This document shows, piece by piece, positions 25,465-35,713 of a stretch of DNA of 64,000 bases. Positions within the stretch are counted from its first letter, which is position 1; every line of letters starts with the position of its first letter. The DNA is from an uncultured Aquimarina sp. (lineage in GTDB: Bacteria; Bacteroidota; Bacteroidia; Flavobacteriales; Flavobacteriaceae), in assembly GCA_947500845.1 (NCBI GenBank), contig CANMTP010000006.1, forward strand, positions 62,001 through 126,000, in the 5' to 3' direction. The notes below the pieces were generated by a model that was not told the origin of the DNA, ran no database searches, and saw only the letters and a program-made list of their open reading frames with translations. A program made the translations under genes and the position numbers.

Positions 25465-27177
25465 CTATTTTTTATATTTTCTTTCTAATAAAGCGATCTC
25501 AAAATCAGAAGTAAAAGATACCTCACCTTGGGAAACTGTGGTTTCTACACCCGAATATTGATCAATTAAAGTAGTACCATCTGGAAAAACAGAGTTTACT
25601 TTTATAGTTTTTTGGCCTTCAGGAAGATCCAGTCCTATTACTACATTATCAGAAAATCCATTATTTTGATAATTTCTGGAGAAAACATAAGGTGATTTTG
25701 AGATCATCGTGTGAGTGCCCGCACCAATTGCAGGATGGTCTTTTCTAAACTTTCCTAACTTTTGCCAGTGATTCAATAGAGCTTTGGTATCTTCATTATC
25801 TATGTCATCCCAATTCATGTTTGATCTTAATGTCGCATCACCTTGTGTTCCCTCAATAATTAAAGGCCTTGCTATTTCATCACCATAGTAAATTTGTGAT
25901 ATACCTGGTGTAAGCAAAAGTTTGGTAGCAGATTCGTAAGTTTTGGTGCGATCCTTATCAAAAGGATCCCCGTCATCATGAGAACTTATATAATTCATAA
26001 CACTTTTGCCCGTAAGATTAGTTCCTAATATTTTACTGTATTTACTGAAAAGCTTTTCATAATCACTCTGTATGGCATCGTATTTAAATTGAAAATTGAT
26101 CATGTTATCAAATCCGTGTGCAAAATAGTCTACTTTGCGATCCCCAAAGTCGTAGTAGCGTTTCCCATCAATTCCGTAGCCATACAATTCTCCTAAGACA
26201 TAAAATTCATTTTTATCCAATACCTTATCAGGATTTTTTGATTTCCACTCGGCAAATGCAATTTTTGCTTGTTCAGCAAGCACGCTCCATGCATTTTCTC
26301 CTACATGTTTAACTGTATCTACGCGATACCCATCTATACCTAGTTCTCTTACATAATCTGTTAGCCATTTGATGATATAATTTTTGGGTGATCTTTTTAA
26401 CCCTGTTTTCGCAAAAAAGACATCCAGTTCTGCCAATTCGATCTCTAGTCTACCCTCGGCTTTCCATTTGTCTAAAAGAATTTTGGGAAGCTCTACTTCT
26501 TCATCACTTTCAGTTTTAATATCTGGAAGATTTTCTACTAAAGTGCAGGCCACAGCACTTTCATAATCTTTGTACGTGCATTGTGGTGAGGTACGAACCC
26601 AGTTGTCTGGCCATACAGGATCTTCATCGGTAGCAGGTCCAGTATGATTCATTACAACATCCATAAGTATGCGTATTCCGTTTTGATGGGCAACTTCTAC
26701 TAACTTTTTCAGATCATTATAAGTGCCAAAATTAGGATCTATTTTTGTCCAGTCTTTGGTCCAATACCCATGAAAAGCGTAAGTATTTCCTGTTCCTTCA
26801 TCTACACTTTCATGAATTTGCTCTACAACAGGGTTAAACCAAAGGGCATTTACTCCAAGTTCTTCAAAATATCCTTCTTCTATTTTTTGAATAATGCCTT
26901 TGAAATCTCCACCTTCAAATCCTCTTAATTTTCCAGTTTCCTTAGTACGGTTTAAAACATCATCATTGCTGTTGTCTCCATTCTTAAACCTATCGGTAAG
27001 TAGAAAATAAACATTAGCACCTTCCCAGATAAAAGGCTGATTTTTCAAAGTAGTTAATTGCCTCGAATCTATTTGAGAAACTTCTGAGGTGGTTTCTTCC
27101 TCTTTTTTAGAATTACTATTACAACTAAAAGCAAAGCATAAAAGTAAAAAGGTAGTGGTTTTTATAAAATTCTTCAT
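25465..27177 (-). CDS. GH13 alpha-amylase family lipoprotein
   Basis: 570 residues; signal peptide with lipobox CFAFSC (Cys19), so surface or periplasmic. Glycoside hydrolase family 13 catalytic barrel with the four conserved regions: DVVMNHTG (region I), GYRVDTVKH (nucleophile Asp287), YVLGELYG (acid/base Glu330) and NYISSHDD (Asp401). It therefore cleaves alpha-1,4-glucans such as starch or glycogen. A small C-terminal beta domain ends the protein. No SusC/D genes or other glycosidases lie beside it, so it is not part of a visible polysaccharide locus. Confidence 0.92.
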   Translation of the reverse strand: MKNFIKTTTFLLLCFAFSCNSNSKKEEETTSEVSQIDSRQLTTLKNQPFIWEGANVYFLLTDRFKNGDNSNDDVLNRTKETGKLRGFEGGDFKGIIQKIEEGYFEELGVNALWFNPVVEQIHESVDEGTGNTYAFHGYWTKDWTKIDPNFGTYNDLKKLVEVAHQNGIRILMDVVMNHTGPATDEDPVWPDNWVRTSPQCTYKDYESAVACTLVENLPDIKTESDEEVELPKILLDKWKAEGRLEIELAELDVFFAKTGLKRSPKNYIIKWLTDYVRELGIDGYRVDTVKHVGENAWSVLAEQAKIAFAEWKSKNPDKVLDKNEFYVLGELYGYGIDGKRYYDFGDRKVDYFAHGFDNMINFQFKYDAIQSDYEKLFSKYSKILGTNLTGKSVMNYISSHDDGDPFDKDRTKTYESATKLLLTPGISQIYYGDEIARPLIIEGTQGDATLRSNMNWDDIDNEDTKALLNHWQKLGKFRKDHPAIGAGTHTMISKSPYVFSRNYQNNGFSDNVVIGLDLPEGQKTIKVNSVFPDGTTLIDQYSGVETTVSQGEVSFTSDFEIALLERKYKK

Positions 27178-27466
27178 AAATACTTAGTGGTTTAAAACTG
27201 CTAATCTATTAAAAGAATAATAAAAACGGGAAAAAGGGGAATTGCGAAATTCGTAAAAATAAAATCTTCATATTTATTTGGATCTTCTATCGTGAGAAAG
27301 AAAAGCAGTTTGTGTTTTTTCATCAATCGGTAGTATGATATGGCGTAGTTTATATCATACTGAAACTTAAATTTCAAATTTATCCATTTGTTTCCTTTCA
27401 AAAGGAAGCATTTTTTATTTTTTTTTAATTGAAAATACTGTTCCTTTGAACATAAATCAATTTTGA

Positions 27467-28366
27467 ATGAATACATTGAAAGCATGGGTGTCTGCAGCAC
27501 GTTTGCGTACGTTACCTTTATCCGTATCGGGAATTATTGTAGGGTCTGCATTGGGAAACAAAAGTTTTATCAGCACCTCCATTTTTTGGTTGGCAGTGCT
27601 TACTACTTTGGGATTGCAGATACTATCTAATTTTGCCAATGATTATGGTGATGGAGTAAAAGGAACAGATAATGAAGATAGAGTGGGACCGCAAAGAGCA
27701 TTGCAAAGCGGAGCAATTTCGAAGAAAGGGATGCTTAACGGAATTGTACTTACAGCTTTTCTTACATTGATAGTGGCGATTGCTCTTATATTTGTATCCT
27801 TTGGAAAAGAGAATTTCTTCTACTCAGTTTTTTTCTTTGTATTAGGGTTAGGGGCAATTGCAGCTGCAATTAAATATACAATAGGTAATTCGGCCTATGG
27901 ATATCGTGGTTTGGGTGATGTTTTTGTATTTATTTTTTTTGGTTTGGTTAGTGTTGTGGGTTGTTATTTTTTATTTACCAAAGAACTCAATGGAGTAGTT
28001 TTTCTTCCCGCAGTTACTATTGGACTTTTGAGTACTGCTGTGTTAAACTTAAACAACATGCGTGATCATGATAGCGACAAGAATGCTCAGAAAAATACTT
28101 TGGTTGTCAAATTAGGTATTAATCGCGCCAGAAAATATCATTATAGCTTGATTGTATTCTCAATGATTACTATGCTGCTATTTCTTTTATTAACCTATAA
28201 AAATCCAAAAGACTTATTGTTTTTAATTGCCTTTATCCCATTACTAATTCATATAAGAAAAGTAAAAATTACTAAGCACAGTCAATTGTTGGATCCTGAA
28301 CTGAAAAAAGTAGCTTTAACAACATTTTTGCTTTCTATTTTGTTTAGTCTGAGTCAGATTTTATAA
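27467..28366 (+). CDS. menA: 1,4-dihydroxy-2-naphthoate polyprenyltransferase
   Basis: Joins a polyprenyl chain to 1,4-dihydroxy-2-naphthoate in menaquinone synthesis. 299 residues, integral membrane UbiA-family protein with about eight helices. The first Asp-rich motif is NDYGDGVKGTDNEDR and the second is NMRDHDSDKNAQKNTL. The start ATG gives MNTLKAWVSAARLRTLPLS, the usual N-terminus. First gene of the men cluster running to menE. Confidence 0.93.
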   Translation: MNTLKAWVSAARLRTLPLSVSGIIVGSALGNKSFISTSIFWLAVLTTLGLQILSNFANDYGDGVKGTDNEDRVGPQRALQSGAISKKGMLNGIVLTAFLTLIVAIALIFVSFGKENFFYSVFFFVLGLGAIAAAIKYTIGNSAYGYRGLGDVFVFIFFGLVSVVGCYFLFTKELNGVVFLPAVTIGLLSTAVLNLNNMRDHDSDKNAQKNTLVVKLGINRARKYHYSLIVFSMITMLLFLLLTYKNPKDLLFLIAFIPLLIHIRKVKITKHSQLLDPELKKVALTTFLLSILFSLSQIL

Positions 28367-28394
28367 TTTTCAGATAAAATAAATACTCTCATTT

Positions 28395-29075
28395 ATGAAA
28401 ATCACTTTTTATGGGCACAATACCTTGTTGATTCAAATTAATGATATTAACGTTTTAATAGATCCTTTTATTTCAGAGAATCCAATTTCCAAAGATAAAG
28501 TAGATGTAAATTCAATTAGAGCTGATTATATATTGCTTACCCATGCACATCAGGATCATGTGCTAGATGCAGAAGCGATAGCAAAATCTTGTAATGCAAC
28601 TATAGTTTCAAATTATGAGATTGCTATGTACTATCAAAATAAGGGGATTGAAATACATCCTATGAATCATGGAGGGAACTGGGAATTTGAGTTTGGTAAG
28701 ATCAAATATGTGAATGCCGTACACACTAGTAGTTTTGCAGATGGGACCTATGGAGGGCAGCCCGGTGGATTTGTTATCGAGGGAGAACATAAAACGATCT
28801 ATATAGCAGGGGATACTGCCTTAACCATGGATATGAAGCTTATTCCCTTACATGCCAAACTAGATCTTGCCATTCTTCCAATTGGAGACAATTTTACGAT
28901 GGGTATTGATGATGCTATTGTAGCGAGTGATTTTATAGAGTGTGATAAAGTGCTTGGTGTGCATTATGATACTTTCGGTTATATAGAAATTAATCACGAT
29001 GAGGCCAAACGTAAATTTTTTGAAAAAAACAAAGATTTAATGCTACTAGAAATAGGAGAGAGTATAGAATTATAG
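28395..29075 (+). CDS. UPF0173-type metallo-beta-lactamase-fold hydrolase
   Basis: 226 residues. Metal site THAHQDHVLD plus the later AGDTAL and VHYDTFGYI, which is the UPF0173 layout. Begins MKITFYGHNTLLIQ as do these proteins. Substrate not known. It lies within the men cluster between menA and menC and ends right before the menC start, so it is co-transcribed. A link to menaquinone synthesis is only suggested by position. Confidence 0.88.
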   Translation: MKITFYGHNTLLIQINDINVLIDPFISENPISKDKVDVNSIRADYILLTHAHQDHVLDAEAIAKSCNATIVSNYEIAMYYQNKGIEIHPMNHGGNWEFEFGKIKYVNAVHTSSFADGTYGGQPGGFVIEGEHKTIYIAGDTALTMDMKLIPLHAKLDLAILPIGDNFTMGIDDAIVASDFIECDKVLGVHYDTFGYIEINHDEAKRKFFEKNKDLMLLEIGESIEL

Positions 29076-30110
29076 ATGAAAGCTACATATCACAAATATA
29101 TTCTCAATTTTAAAAGACCTAGTGGTACTTCGCGTGGAGTTCTAAAAACGAAAGAAACCTGGTTTATCACAATTACCGATGGATTAAAAAGTGGAATAGG
29201 AGAATGTGGAATACTAAGAACATTAAGTATTGATGACAGACCGGATTATGAAGAGAAATTGAAATGGACCTGCCAGAATATTCATCTTGGAGCCGATATT
29301 CTTTGGAATGAACTTCTTAAATTCCCAAGCATTCAGTTTGGTGTCGAGATGGCTTTTAAATCACTTGAAAGTAGGTCTGCGTTTTTATTATTTCCTTCTG
29401 AATTTACTAACAATAAAGACTCTATTCCCATTAATGGACTTGTCTGGATGGGGGATAAAGAATATATGGTGGAACAAATTGAGGATAAACTCAACAGTGG
29501 TTTTAGTTGTATCAAAATGAAAATTGGTGCTATAGATTTTAATACCGAACTAGATTTATTGAATGATATACGATCTCAATTTTCATCAGACACCATAGAA
29601 TTGAGGGTGGATGCAAATGGTGCCTTTCATCCAGAAGAAGCTTTAGAAAAATTAAAATTATTGTCAGAGTATGATTTACACAGTATTGAACAACCTATTA
29701 AGCAAGGTCAATTCAAGGAAATGGCAGATTTATGTAACAATACGCCCTTACCAATTGCTCTTGATGAGGAGTTGATCGGTGTTCTTGATGTAACCGAAAA
29801 GAAAAAACTGTTACAAACTATACATCCACAATATATCATTCTTAAACCAAGTTTAATAGGAGGTTTTAAAGGAACTACAGAATGGGTTCAATTAGCTGAA
29901 GAATTGGGCATAGGATGGTGGATAACCAGTGCATTAGAGAGCAACATCGGTCTAAATGCTATAGCTCAATATACGTATACTTTGCAAAATCATATGCCAC
30001 AAGGGCTAGGAACAGGAAGTCTTTATACCAATAACTTTCAATCTCCGTTACATATAAATAATGGCTGTTTGGTATATGACCAAACCACAGAATGGATAAT
30101 AAATTTTTAA
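29076..30110 (+). CDS. menC: o-succinylbenzoate synthase
   Basis: Dehydrates SHCHC to o-succinylbenzoate in menaquinone synthesis. 344 residues, enolase superfamily. Catalytic Lys pair region is SCIKMKIGAI; metal ligands lie in RVDANGAF (Asp), SIEQPI (Glu) and ALDEELIG (Asp); the second catalytic Lys is in ILKPSLIGG. The ATG immediately follows the stop of the preceding gene. Confidence 0.93.
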   Translation: MKATYHKYILNFKRPSGTSRGVLKTKETWFITITDGLKSGIGECGILRTLSIDDRPDYEEKLKWTCQNIHLGADILWNELLKFPSIQFGVEMAFKSLESRSAFLLFPSEFTNNKDSIPINGLVWMGDKEYMVEQIEDKLNSGFSCIKMKIGAIDFNTELDLLNDIRSQFSSDTIELRVDANGAFHPEEALEKLKLLSEYDLHSIEQPIKQGQFKEMADLCNNTPLPIALDEELIGVLDVTEKKKLLQTIHPQYIILKPSLIGGFKGTTEWVQLAEELGIGWWITSALESNIGLNAIAQYTYTLQNHMPQGLGTGSLYTNNFQSPLHINNGCLVYDQTTEWIINF

Positions 30111-30130
30111 AACAACAACCCAACAAATAC

Positions 30131-31021
30131 ATGTACATAGAACAAGGAAGACAAGGAAAACTAGGATTGTGGAAATATTTGCCAATACCATTGGTGTTTA
30201 TGGGACTAATAGGATTACAGTATCTCATAGTTAGCATATTGGATATAGATGTTGCTGCAATAATGGAGAAGGAAATACAGAGTAAAGGAAAGAATAGGTT
30301 TTTTGCTGAAAATATGCTGTTTATGGCTGTTTTTCTGGCTGTGCTGTTGTTTTGGGTACGATATGTTCATAAACAAAGCATTTTGTCCCTAACTACTAGT
30401 AGAGAAAAAATTGATTGGGGAAGGATATTTTTCGTTTTCGGTTTGATGGCTTCTTTCATTATAATTTCTACGCTTGTTATTTATTTTGTATATCCGGATA
30501 CCTATCAAATTAATTTTGAGCCCTTACCATTTCTGATTCTTACAGTCATTGCGATTCTGCTGGTCCCTATTCAGACCAGTTTCGAGGAATATCTTTTTCG
30601 GGGATATTTAATGCAGGGGGTTGGAATTGCAACAAAGAGTAAGTTGATAGCTTTAATAGTAACGTCAGTTCTATTTGGGATCATGCATATCGCAAATCCC
30701 GAAGTTGAAAAAATAGGATATATCATTATGGTATATTATATAGGTACGGGTTTTTTTCTGGGTATTATTACCTTAATGGATGAAGGCCTGGAGCTTGCAC
30801 TTGGATTTCATGCTGCAAATAACCTGGTCACAGTATTACTGGTTACTGCAGATTGGACGGCTTTACAAACGGATTCGATATTCATAGATGTATCAGACCC
30901 AAGTTCTGGATATGAAGTATTAGCCCCGGTATTAATTATTTTTCCGATCTTTCTATATATATTATCAAAAAAATATCAATGGACAAATTGGAAAGATAAA
31001 CTTTTTGGGGTTGTAAATTAG
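30131..31021 (+). CDS. CPBP-family intramembrane metalloprotease
   Basis: About eight hydrophobic segments. The three CPBP (Abi/RCE1-like) motifs are present: EEYLFRGYLMQG, the His of FGIMHIANPE and the His of LGFHAANN. The frame is open back to an ATG at 30092 inside menC; I prefer the ATG at 30131 (MYIEQGRQGKLG), which begins 20 bp after menC and gives 296 residues. Members process prenylated or peptide substrates or protect against bacteriocins; the role here is unknown. Its site inside the men cluster is common in flavobacteria. Confidence 0.87.
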   Translation: MYIEQGRQGKLGLWKYLPIPLVFMGLIGLQYLIVSILDIDVAAIMEKEIQSKGKNRFFAENMLFMAVFLAVLLFWVRYVHKQSILSLTTSREKIDWGRIFFVFGLMASFIIISTLVIYFVYPDTYQINFEPLPFLILTVIAILLVPIQTSFEEYLFRGYLMQGVGIATKSKLIALIVTSVLFGIMHIANPEVEKIGYIIMVYYIGTGFFLGIITLMDEGLELALGFHAANNLVTVLLVTADWTALQTDSIFIDVSDPSSGYEVLAPVLIIFPIFLYILSKKYQWTNWKDKLFGVVN

Positions 31022-31099
31022 TAATACGTATATAATGTACTTTTTACAATTTGATAACATGTTTATATGTGATAAGATTGAAATTTGGATGAAGTAATC

Positions 31100-32206
31100 A
31101 TGAGTACATTTTCTATTCCCGAAATACATGAAAAATTTGCTATTAACAAGCGGGCTGTCGATACAGAGAGTTTGAAGCGTATTTCATATAATTTTATCAA
31201 AAGTGGGGAGGTATATGAGCAGGAGGTAGGTCATTTTTTATTGGATTGGTTGAATGAAAAAGATCATATTGTTGTAAAAACTTCGGGTTCTACAGGAAAA
31301 CCAAAAAAGATAAAGGTATATAAAGAACATATGATCAACAGCGCCAAGGCTACGGGTAAATTTTTTAATGCAGAAGAAGAAACAACAGCCTTATTATGTC
31401 TTCCTGCAAACTATATCGCCGGAAAAATGATGCTTGTTAGAGCATTGGTTCTAGGTTGGAAGATAGATTTAGTAACGCCTAAGACGAACCCGCTGGATAA
31501 CTTATTTAAGCAATATGATTTTTGCGCAATGGTTCCATTGCAATTAGATAATTCTCTTAATAGGCTTCATTTAATAAAAAAACTAATTGTGGGTGGAGGA
31601 CCTGTTTCAGAAAACCTAAAACAACTAGTACAAGGTGTTAAAACTAAGATTTTTGAGACCTATGGAATGACGGAAACTGTTTCTCATATTGCGGCAAGAA
31701 GAGTTAATCCAAAAAAAAAGGATAAGAAGGATGCTACTTTTTTTAAGGCGTTACCAAATATTACCTTAGGCGTTGATAATAGAAGTTGCTTGGTAATTAA
31801 GGCGCCACAACTTAATGATGAGATAATTACTACCAATGATGTCGTTGAACTCAAAACTTATAAAAAGTTTCGATGGAAAGGACGCTATGATAATGTAATT
31901 AATAGCGGAGGGGTAAAATTATATCCTGAAGAAATTGAAACAAAATTACAATTGCTAATTAGCCATCGTTTTTTTATTACCAGTATTCCAGATGATCTAT
32001 TAGGAGACAAATTGGTTTTAATTATAGAAAGAGATTATAACCATGTTTTCAAATTGGCATTGCGAGAAGGGTTAAAGAGTCTTCAAACCCTTACCAAATA
32101 TGAAATTCCTAAAGAGATATTTTTTCTTCCTCAGTTTATCGAAACAGAAAATGGTAAAGTTCAGAGATCTAAAACCCTAGAGTTGGTTCAGAATCTCAAT
32201 TTATAA
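31100..32206 (+). CDS. menE: o-succinylbenzoate-CoA ligase-like protein
   Basis: AMP-forming acyl-CoA ligase family; position in the cluster points to MenE, which activates o-succinylbenzoate with CoA. 368 residues from the ATG at 31100 (a TTG five codons earlier is less likely). P-loop VVKTSGSTGKPKKIKV, the A5 motif ETYGMTET and the hinge region KWKGRYDNVINSGGVKLYP-like sequence are seen. It is shorter than Escherichia coli MenE (about 450), as in other Bacteroidota. MenB, MenD and MenF are not in the window. Confidence 0.85.
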   Translation: MSTFSIPEIHEKFAINKRAVDTESLKRISYNFIKSGEVYEQEVGHFLLDWLNEKDHIVVKTSGSTGKPKKIKVYKEHMINSAKATGKFFNAEEETTALLCLPANYIAGKMMLVRALVLGWKIDLVTPKTNPLDNLFKQYDFCAMVPLQLDNSLNRLHLIKKLIVGGGPVSENLKQLVQGVKTKIFETYGMTETVSHIAARRVNPKKKDKKDATFFKALPNITLGVDNRSCLVIKAPQLNDEIITTNDVVELKTYKKFRWKGRYDNVINSGGVKLYPEEIETKLQLLISHRFFITSIPDDLLGDKLVLIIERDYNHVFKLALREGLKSLQTLTKYEIPKEIFFLPQFIETENGKVQRSKTLELVQNLNL

Positions 32207-32339
32207 CCTGAAAAAAGATATGAAGAGTCACTTGAAGTACTAATATGTATAAGGCATCTACATTGTTTTGCAGGTGTCTATTTTTTATGATACATTTAGT
32301 TTTCAATAGAAACACAAGTCATCCTTACATGCCCTTATC

Positions 32340-33659
32340 ATGAAAAACATCTTACTTTTCTTATTATTAGTTAGTTACACCTCAAAGTCTCAGGTTCTTA
32401 AACAAAGAGAAAGAGCAGCAGTAATCGATATGGTGCTCGAAGATCGATTTAATAATCTCTTACCTCATCTTATGGATCGGACAGGTTTTGATATGTGGGT
32501 TATAATTTCTCGTGAATATAATGAGGATCCAGTACTAAGAACAATGCTACCCTCAACATGGCTAAATGCCAGAAGAAGAACAATTTTAGTTTTTTATAGA
32601 AATAAAGAAAAAAATACTATAGAAAAATTGGCAGTTGCAAGATACAATGTGGGTAAAAATATTGATTCTGCATGGGATAAAGAGAAAGAACCAAATCAGT
32701 GGAAAGCTCTTGTTGATATTATTTCAAAGAGAAACCCAACAACTATAGGGATTAATTATTCACAAGATTTTGGTATTGTAGATGGAATTGTAAAAACCGA
32801 TTATGAAGCATTTATGAATGTGCTTCCTGATGAGTTTAAACCTAAAATAACTTCAGCAGAAAAACTTGCAATCGCTTGGATCGAAACTCGCACCGAACAA
32901 GAGATGGAGATTTACAAGCAGTTAGTACAAATTACTCATGATATTATAGAGGAAGCATTTAGCACTTCCGTCATACAACCAGGCACGACAACAACAGATG
33001 ATGTAGTCTGGTGGTTACGTCAAAAAGTAACCGATATGGGAATAAAGACTTGGTTTCACCCAACTGTTGATGTACAACGTACAGGGGAGGCCTTACAGAG
33101 CCATATCGTTTCTTTTTCTGATAGGCCGAATGATAAAATAATTAGACCTGGAGACCTAATTCATTGTGACTTTGGTATTACTTATTTGAGATTAAATACA
33201 GACTGTCAGCAACATGCTTATATATTAAAGAATGATGAAACTTCTCCTCCAGAGTTTTTGGTACAGGCCTTTGCAGATGGAAATCGTGTTCAGGATATTT
33301 TTACTTCAAATTTTGAAACCGGCAAGACTGGAAATGAGATCCTTTTGAAATCACTAGAACAAGGGAAAGCAGAAGGTCTGAACCCATCTATTTATACACA
33401 TCCATTAGGACTATATGGACATTCCGCAGGGCCTACAATCGGAATGTGGGATTCACAGGGAGGAGTTCCGGGAGCAGGAGATTATCCACTTCATGAAAAT
33501 ACAGTATACGCTATTGAATTGAATACTACAGTACCTATTCCAGAATGGAAAAAAGACGTTCGTATTATGCTGGAAGAAGCTGGTTTTTGGGGGGGAGAAG
33601 GATTTCGATATGTCAATGAAAGACAAACAAAATTGCTAACTATCCCTAAACGTAATTAA
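32340..33659 (+). CDS. secreted M24-family metallopeptidase (Xaa-Pro aminopeptidase-like)
   Basis: 439 residues with a signal peptide (LLFLLLVSYTSKSQ), so periplasmic or secreted. The C-terminal pita-bread domain shows metal ligands in HCDFGITYLRLNTDCQ (two Asp), HPLGLYGHSAGP (His), ELNTTVPIPEW (Glu) and the last Glu in LEEAGFWGGEGF/VNERQTK. The N-terminal creatinase-like domain precedes it. Probably an aminopeptidase acting on peptides with proline at position 2, inferred from family. Single gene, followed by a hairpin. Confidence 0.87.
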   Translation: MKNILLFLLLVSYTSKSQVLKQRERAAVIDMVLEDRFNNLLPHLMDRTGFDMWVIISREYNEDPVLRTMLPSTWLNARRRTILVFYRNKEKNTIEKLAVARYNVGKNIDSAWDKEKEPNQWKALVDIISKRNPTTIGINYSQDFGIVDGIVKTDYEAFMNVLPDEFKPKITSAEKLAIAWIETRTEQEMEIYKQLVQITHDIIEEAFSTSVIQPGTTTTDDVVWWLRQKVTDMGIKTWFHPTVDVQRTGEALQSHIVSFSDRPNDKIIRPGDLIHCDFGITYLRLNTDCQQHAYILKNDETSPPEFLVQAFADGNRVQDIFTSNFETGKTGNEILLKSLEQGKAEGLNPSIYTHPLGLYGHSAGPTIGMWDSQGGVPGAGDYPLHENTVYAIELNTTVPIPEWKKDVRIMLEEAGFWGGEGFRYVNERQTKLLTIPKRN

Positions 33660-33674
33660 TAAATAAGCTTTATT

Positions 33675-33711
33675 AGACTGAGTTCTGCATGTAAACTGGA
33701 GAACTCAGTCT
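33675..33711. terminator. hairpin between convergent genes
   Basis: AGACTGAGTTCT and AGAACTCAGTCT form a perfect 12-base stem with a 13-base loop, followed by a short T run. It may end both the M24 peptidase and the carboxyltransferase transcripts. Confidence 0.65.
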
Positions 33712-33749
33712 TTGAAATGTTCTATTTATAAAACGGGTAAATGGCAGCA

Positions 33750-35378
33750 TTACACCTGAATCACTCCCAAATTAAATTTCTTTTCGATAGGAGCGTGGTT
33801 GGCAGCTTCAATACCCATAGAAATCACATTTCTAGTTTCCATAGGGTCTATGATTCCATCTGTCCAAATTCGAGCTGCTGCATAATACGGTGAGATCTGA
33901 CGATCATATCTGGCCTTTATTTTATCGTATAATGCCTTTTCATCTTCTTCGGATAATGATTCTCCTTTATTTTTTAAAGAGGCAGTTTCTATTTGTAATA
34001 ATACTTTGGCAGCCTGAGCCCCACCCATAACGGCTAATTCTGCACTTGGCCATGCATATATGAGTCTAGGGTCATAAGCTTTACCGCACATTGCATAATT
34101 ACCAGCTCCGTAAGAATTACCGACTACAATAGTAAATTTGGGTACAACACTATTACTTACCGCATTAACCATTTTGGCGCCATCTTTTATAATTCCTCCG
34201 TGTTCACTTTTGCTACCTACCATAAAACCGGTTACATCTTGTAAGAATACCAATGGTATTTTTTTCTGATTACAATTCGCAATAAATCGTGTTGCTTTAT
34301 CTGCGGAATCAGAATAAATTACTCCACCAAATTGCATTTCGCCTTTTTTGGTCTTTACAATTTTACGCTGATTAGCAACAATACCCACTGCCCACCCATC
34401 AATACGGGCATATCCGGTTAAAATAGTTTGCCCATAGCCGGCTTTGTATTCCTCAAAATCAGAATCATCTACCAACCTTTTGATGATTTCCATCATATCA
34501 TATTGTTCATTACGAGCTTTTGGTAAGATTCCATATATTTCTAGTGGATTTTCTTTGGGTTTAGAAGGTTTAGAACGGTTAAAACCTGCTGTATCAAAAT
34601 CACCAATTTTTGACATAATATTTTTGATAGTATCAAGCGCATCTTTGTCATCTTTTGCTTTATAATCTGTGACTCCAGATATTTCGCAATGAGTAGTAGC
34701 ACCACCAAGTGTTTCATTATCAATAGTTTCTCCTATAGCCGCTTTCACTAGATAACTTCCTGCCAAGAAAATACTCCCGGTTTTATCTACAATCAGGGCT
34801 TCGTCGCTCATGATAGGCAAATATGCTCCTCCGGCAACACAACTACCCATTACTGCTGATATTTGCGTGATTCCCATACTGCTCATGACCGCATTATTAC
34901 GAAAAATCCTTCCAAAATGTTCTTTATCAGGAAATATTTCATCTTGCATAGGAAGGTATACGCCAGCACTATCAACAAGATATATGATAGGAAGTCTATT
35001 TTCGATAGATAATTCTTGAGCTCTAAGATTTTTCTTTCCTGTTATGGGGAACCAAGCACCAGCCTTTACGGTAGCGTCATTGGCAACTACTATACATTGT
35101 TTACCACTTACATAGCCAATCTTCACTACAACACCTCCGCTAGGGCAACCTCCATGTTCCTGATACATTTCTTCGCCAGCAAAAGCTCCGATCTCAATGT
35201 ATTTTGAATTCTTATCTAATAAATAATCAATTCTCTCTCTGGCGGTCATTTTGCCTTTTGCATGCAACTTTCCTATTCTTTCTTCACCGCCACCTAATTT
35301 TATCTTGGCTAGTTTCTGCTTCAATTCAGATACCAATAGTTTATTATGATCTTCGTTTTTATTGAAGTTTATGTCCAT
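33750..35378 (-). CDS. acyl-CoA carboxylase beta subunit (MCC-like)
   Basis: Carboxyltransferase subunit of a biotin-dependent acyl-CoA carboxylase; motifs fit 3-methylcrotonyl-CoA carboxylase most closely (VDSAGVYLPMQDEIFPDKEHFGRIF-type segment, GSCVAGGAYLPIMSDEALIV, FLAGSYLVKAAIGE, GGATTHCEISGVTDY). This suggests leucine degradation. I start at the ATG 35378 (MDINFNKNEDHN, 542 residues); a TTG ten codons earlier is a poor start. No biotin carboxylase/alpha subunit gene is adjacent, so it must be encoded elsewhere. Confidence 0.88.
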   Translation of the reverse strand: MDINFNKNEDHNKLLVSELKQKLAKIKLGGGEERIGKLHAKGKMTARERIDYLLDKNSKYIEIGAFAGEEMYQEHGGCPSGGVVVKIGYVSGKQCIVVANDATVKAGAWFPITGKKNLRAQELSIENRLPIIYLVDSAGVYLPMQDEIFPDKEHFGRIFRNNAVMSSMGITQISAVMGSCVAGGAYLPIMSDEALIVDKTGSIFLAGSYLVKAAIGETIDNETLGGATTHCEISGVTDYKAKDDKDALDTIKNIMSKIGDFDTAGFNRSKPSKPKENPLEIYGILPKARNEQYDMMEIIKRLVDDSDFEEYKAGYGQTILTGYARIDGWAVGIVANQRKIVKTKKGEMQFGGVIYSDSADKATRFIANCNQKKIPLVFLQDVTGFMVGSKSEHGGIIKDGAKMVNAVSNSVVPKFTIVVGNSYGAGNYAMCGKAYDPRLIYAWPSAELAVMGGAQAAKVLLQIETASLKNKGESLSEEDEKALYDKIKARYDRQISPYYAAARIWTDGIIDPMETRNVISMGIEAANHAPIEKKFNLGVIQV

Positions 35379-35713
35379 TTTGTGTGTATTGTTTGCACGA
35401 AAATACAAAAAACGGGTTGTTTATGAAGGATTAGAATATATTTAAAAAAGTTTTATGTTTTTCTTTGTAGAGTTTAGTTTAATTGGCGGATTGATTAATT
35501 CTAAATTTCTTAAAAAATATCACATCATTGAATTTTAAGTATTCAAATATTTGTTTTAATAAAAGTTAATTTTTAATTAACTGTAATCCAGATAATAAGC
35601 TATTTTAATATCTTAACACTTCTGTAAAAACATGTTTTTTGACGATAAAATACCGATATTTGCATCCTATTCATGTTTAACACATGGTTAACATAAGAAC
35701 TAAATAACAATTT

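Noticed and set aside
27201-27500. 99-residue minus-strand ORF between amylase and menA
   Set aside because: Overlaps the menA start, is Lys/Phe-rich, and shows no family features.
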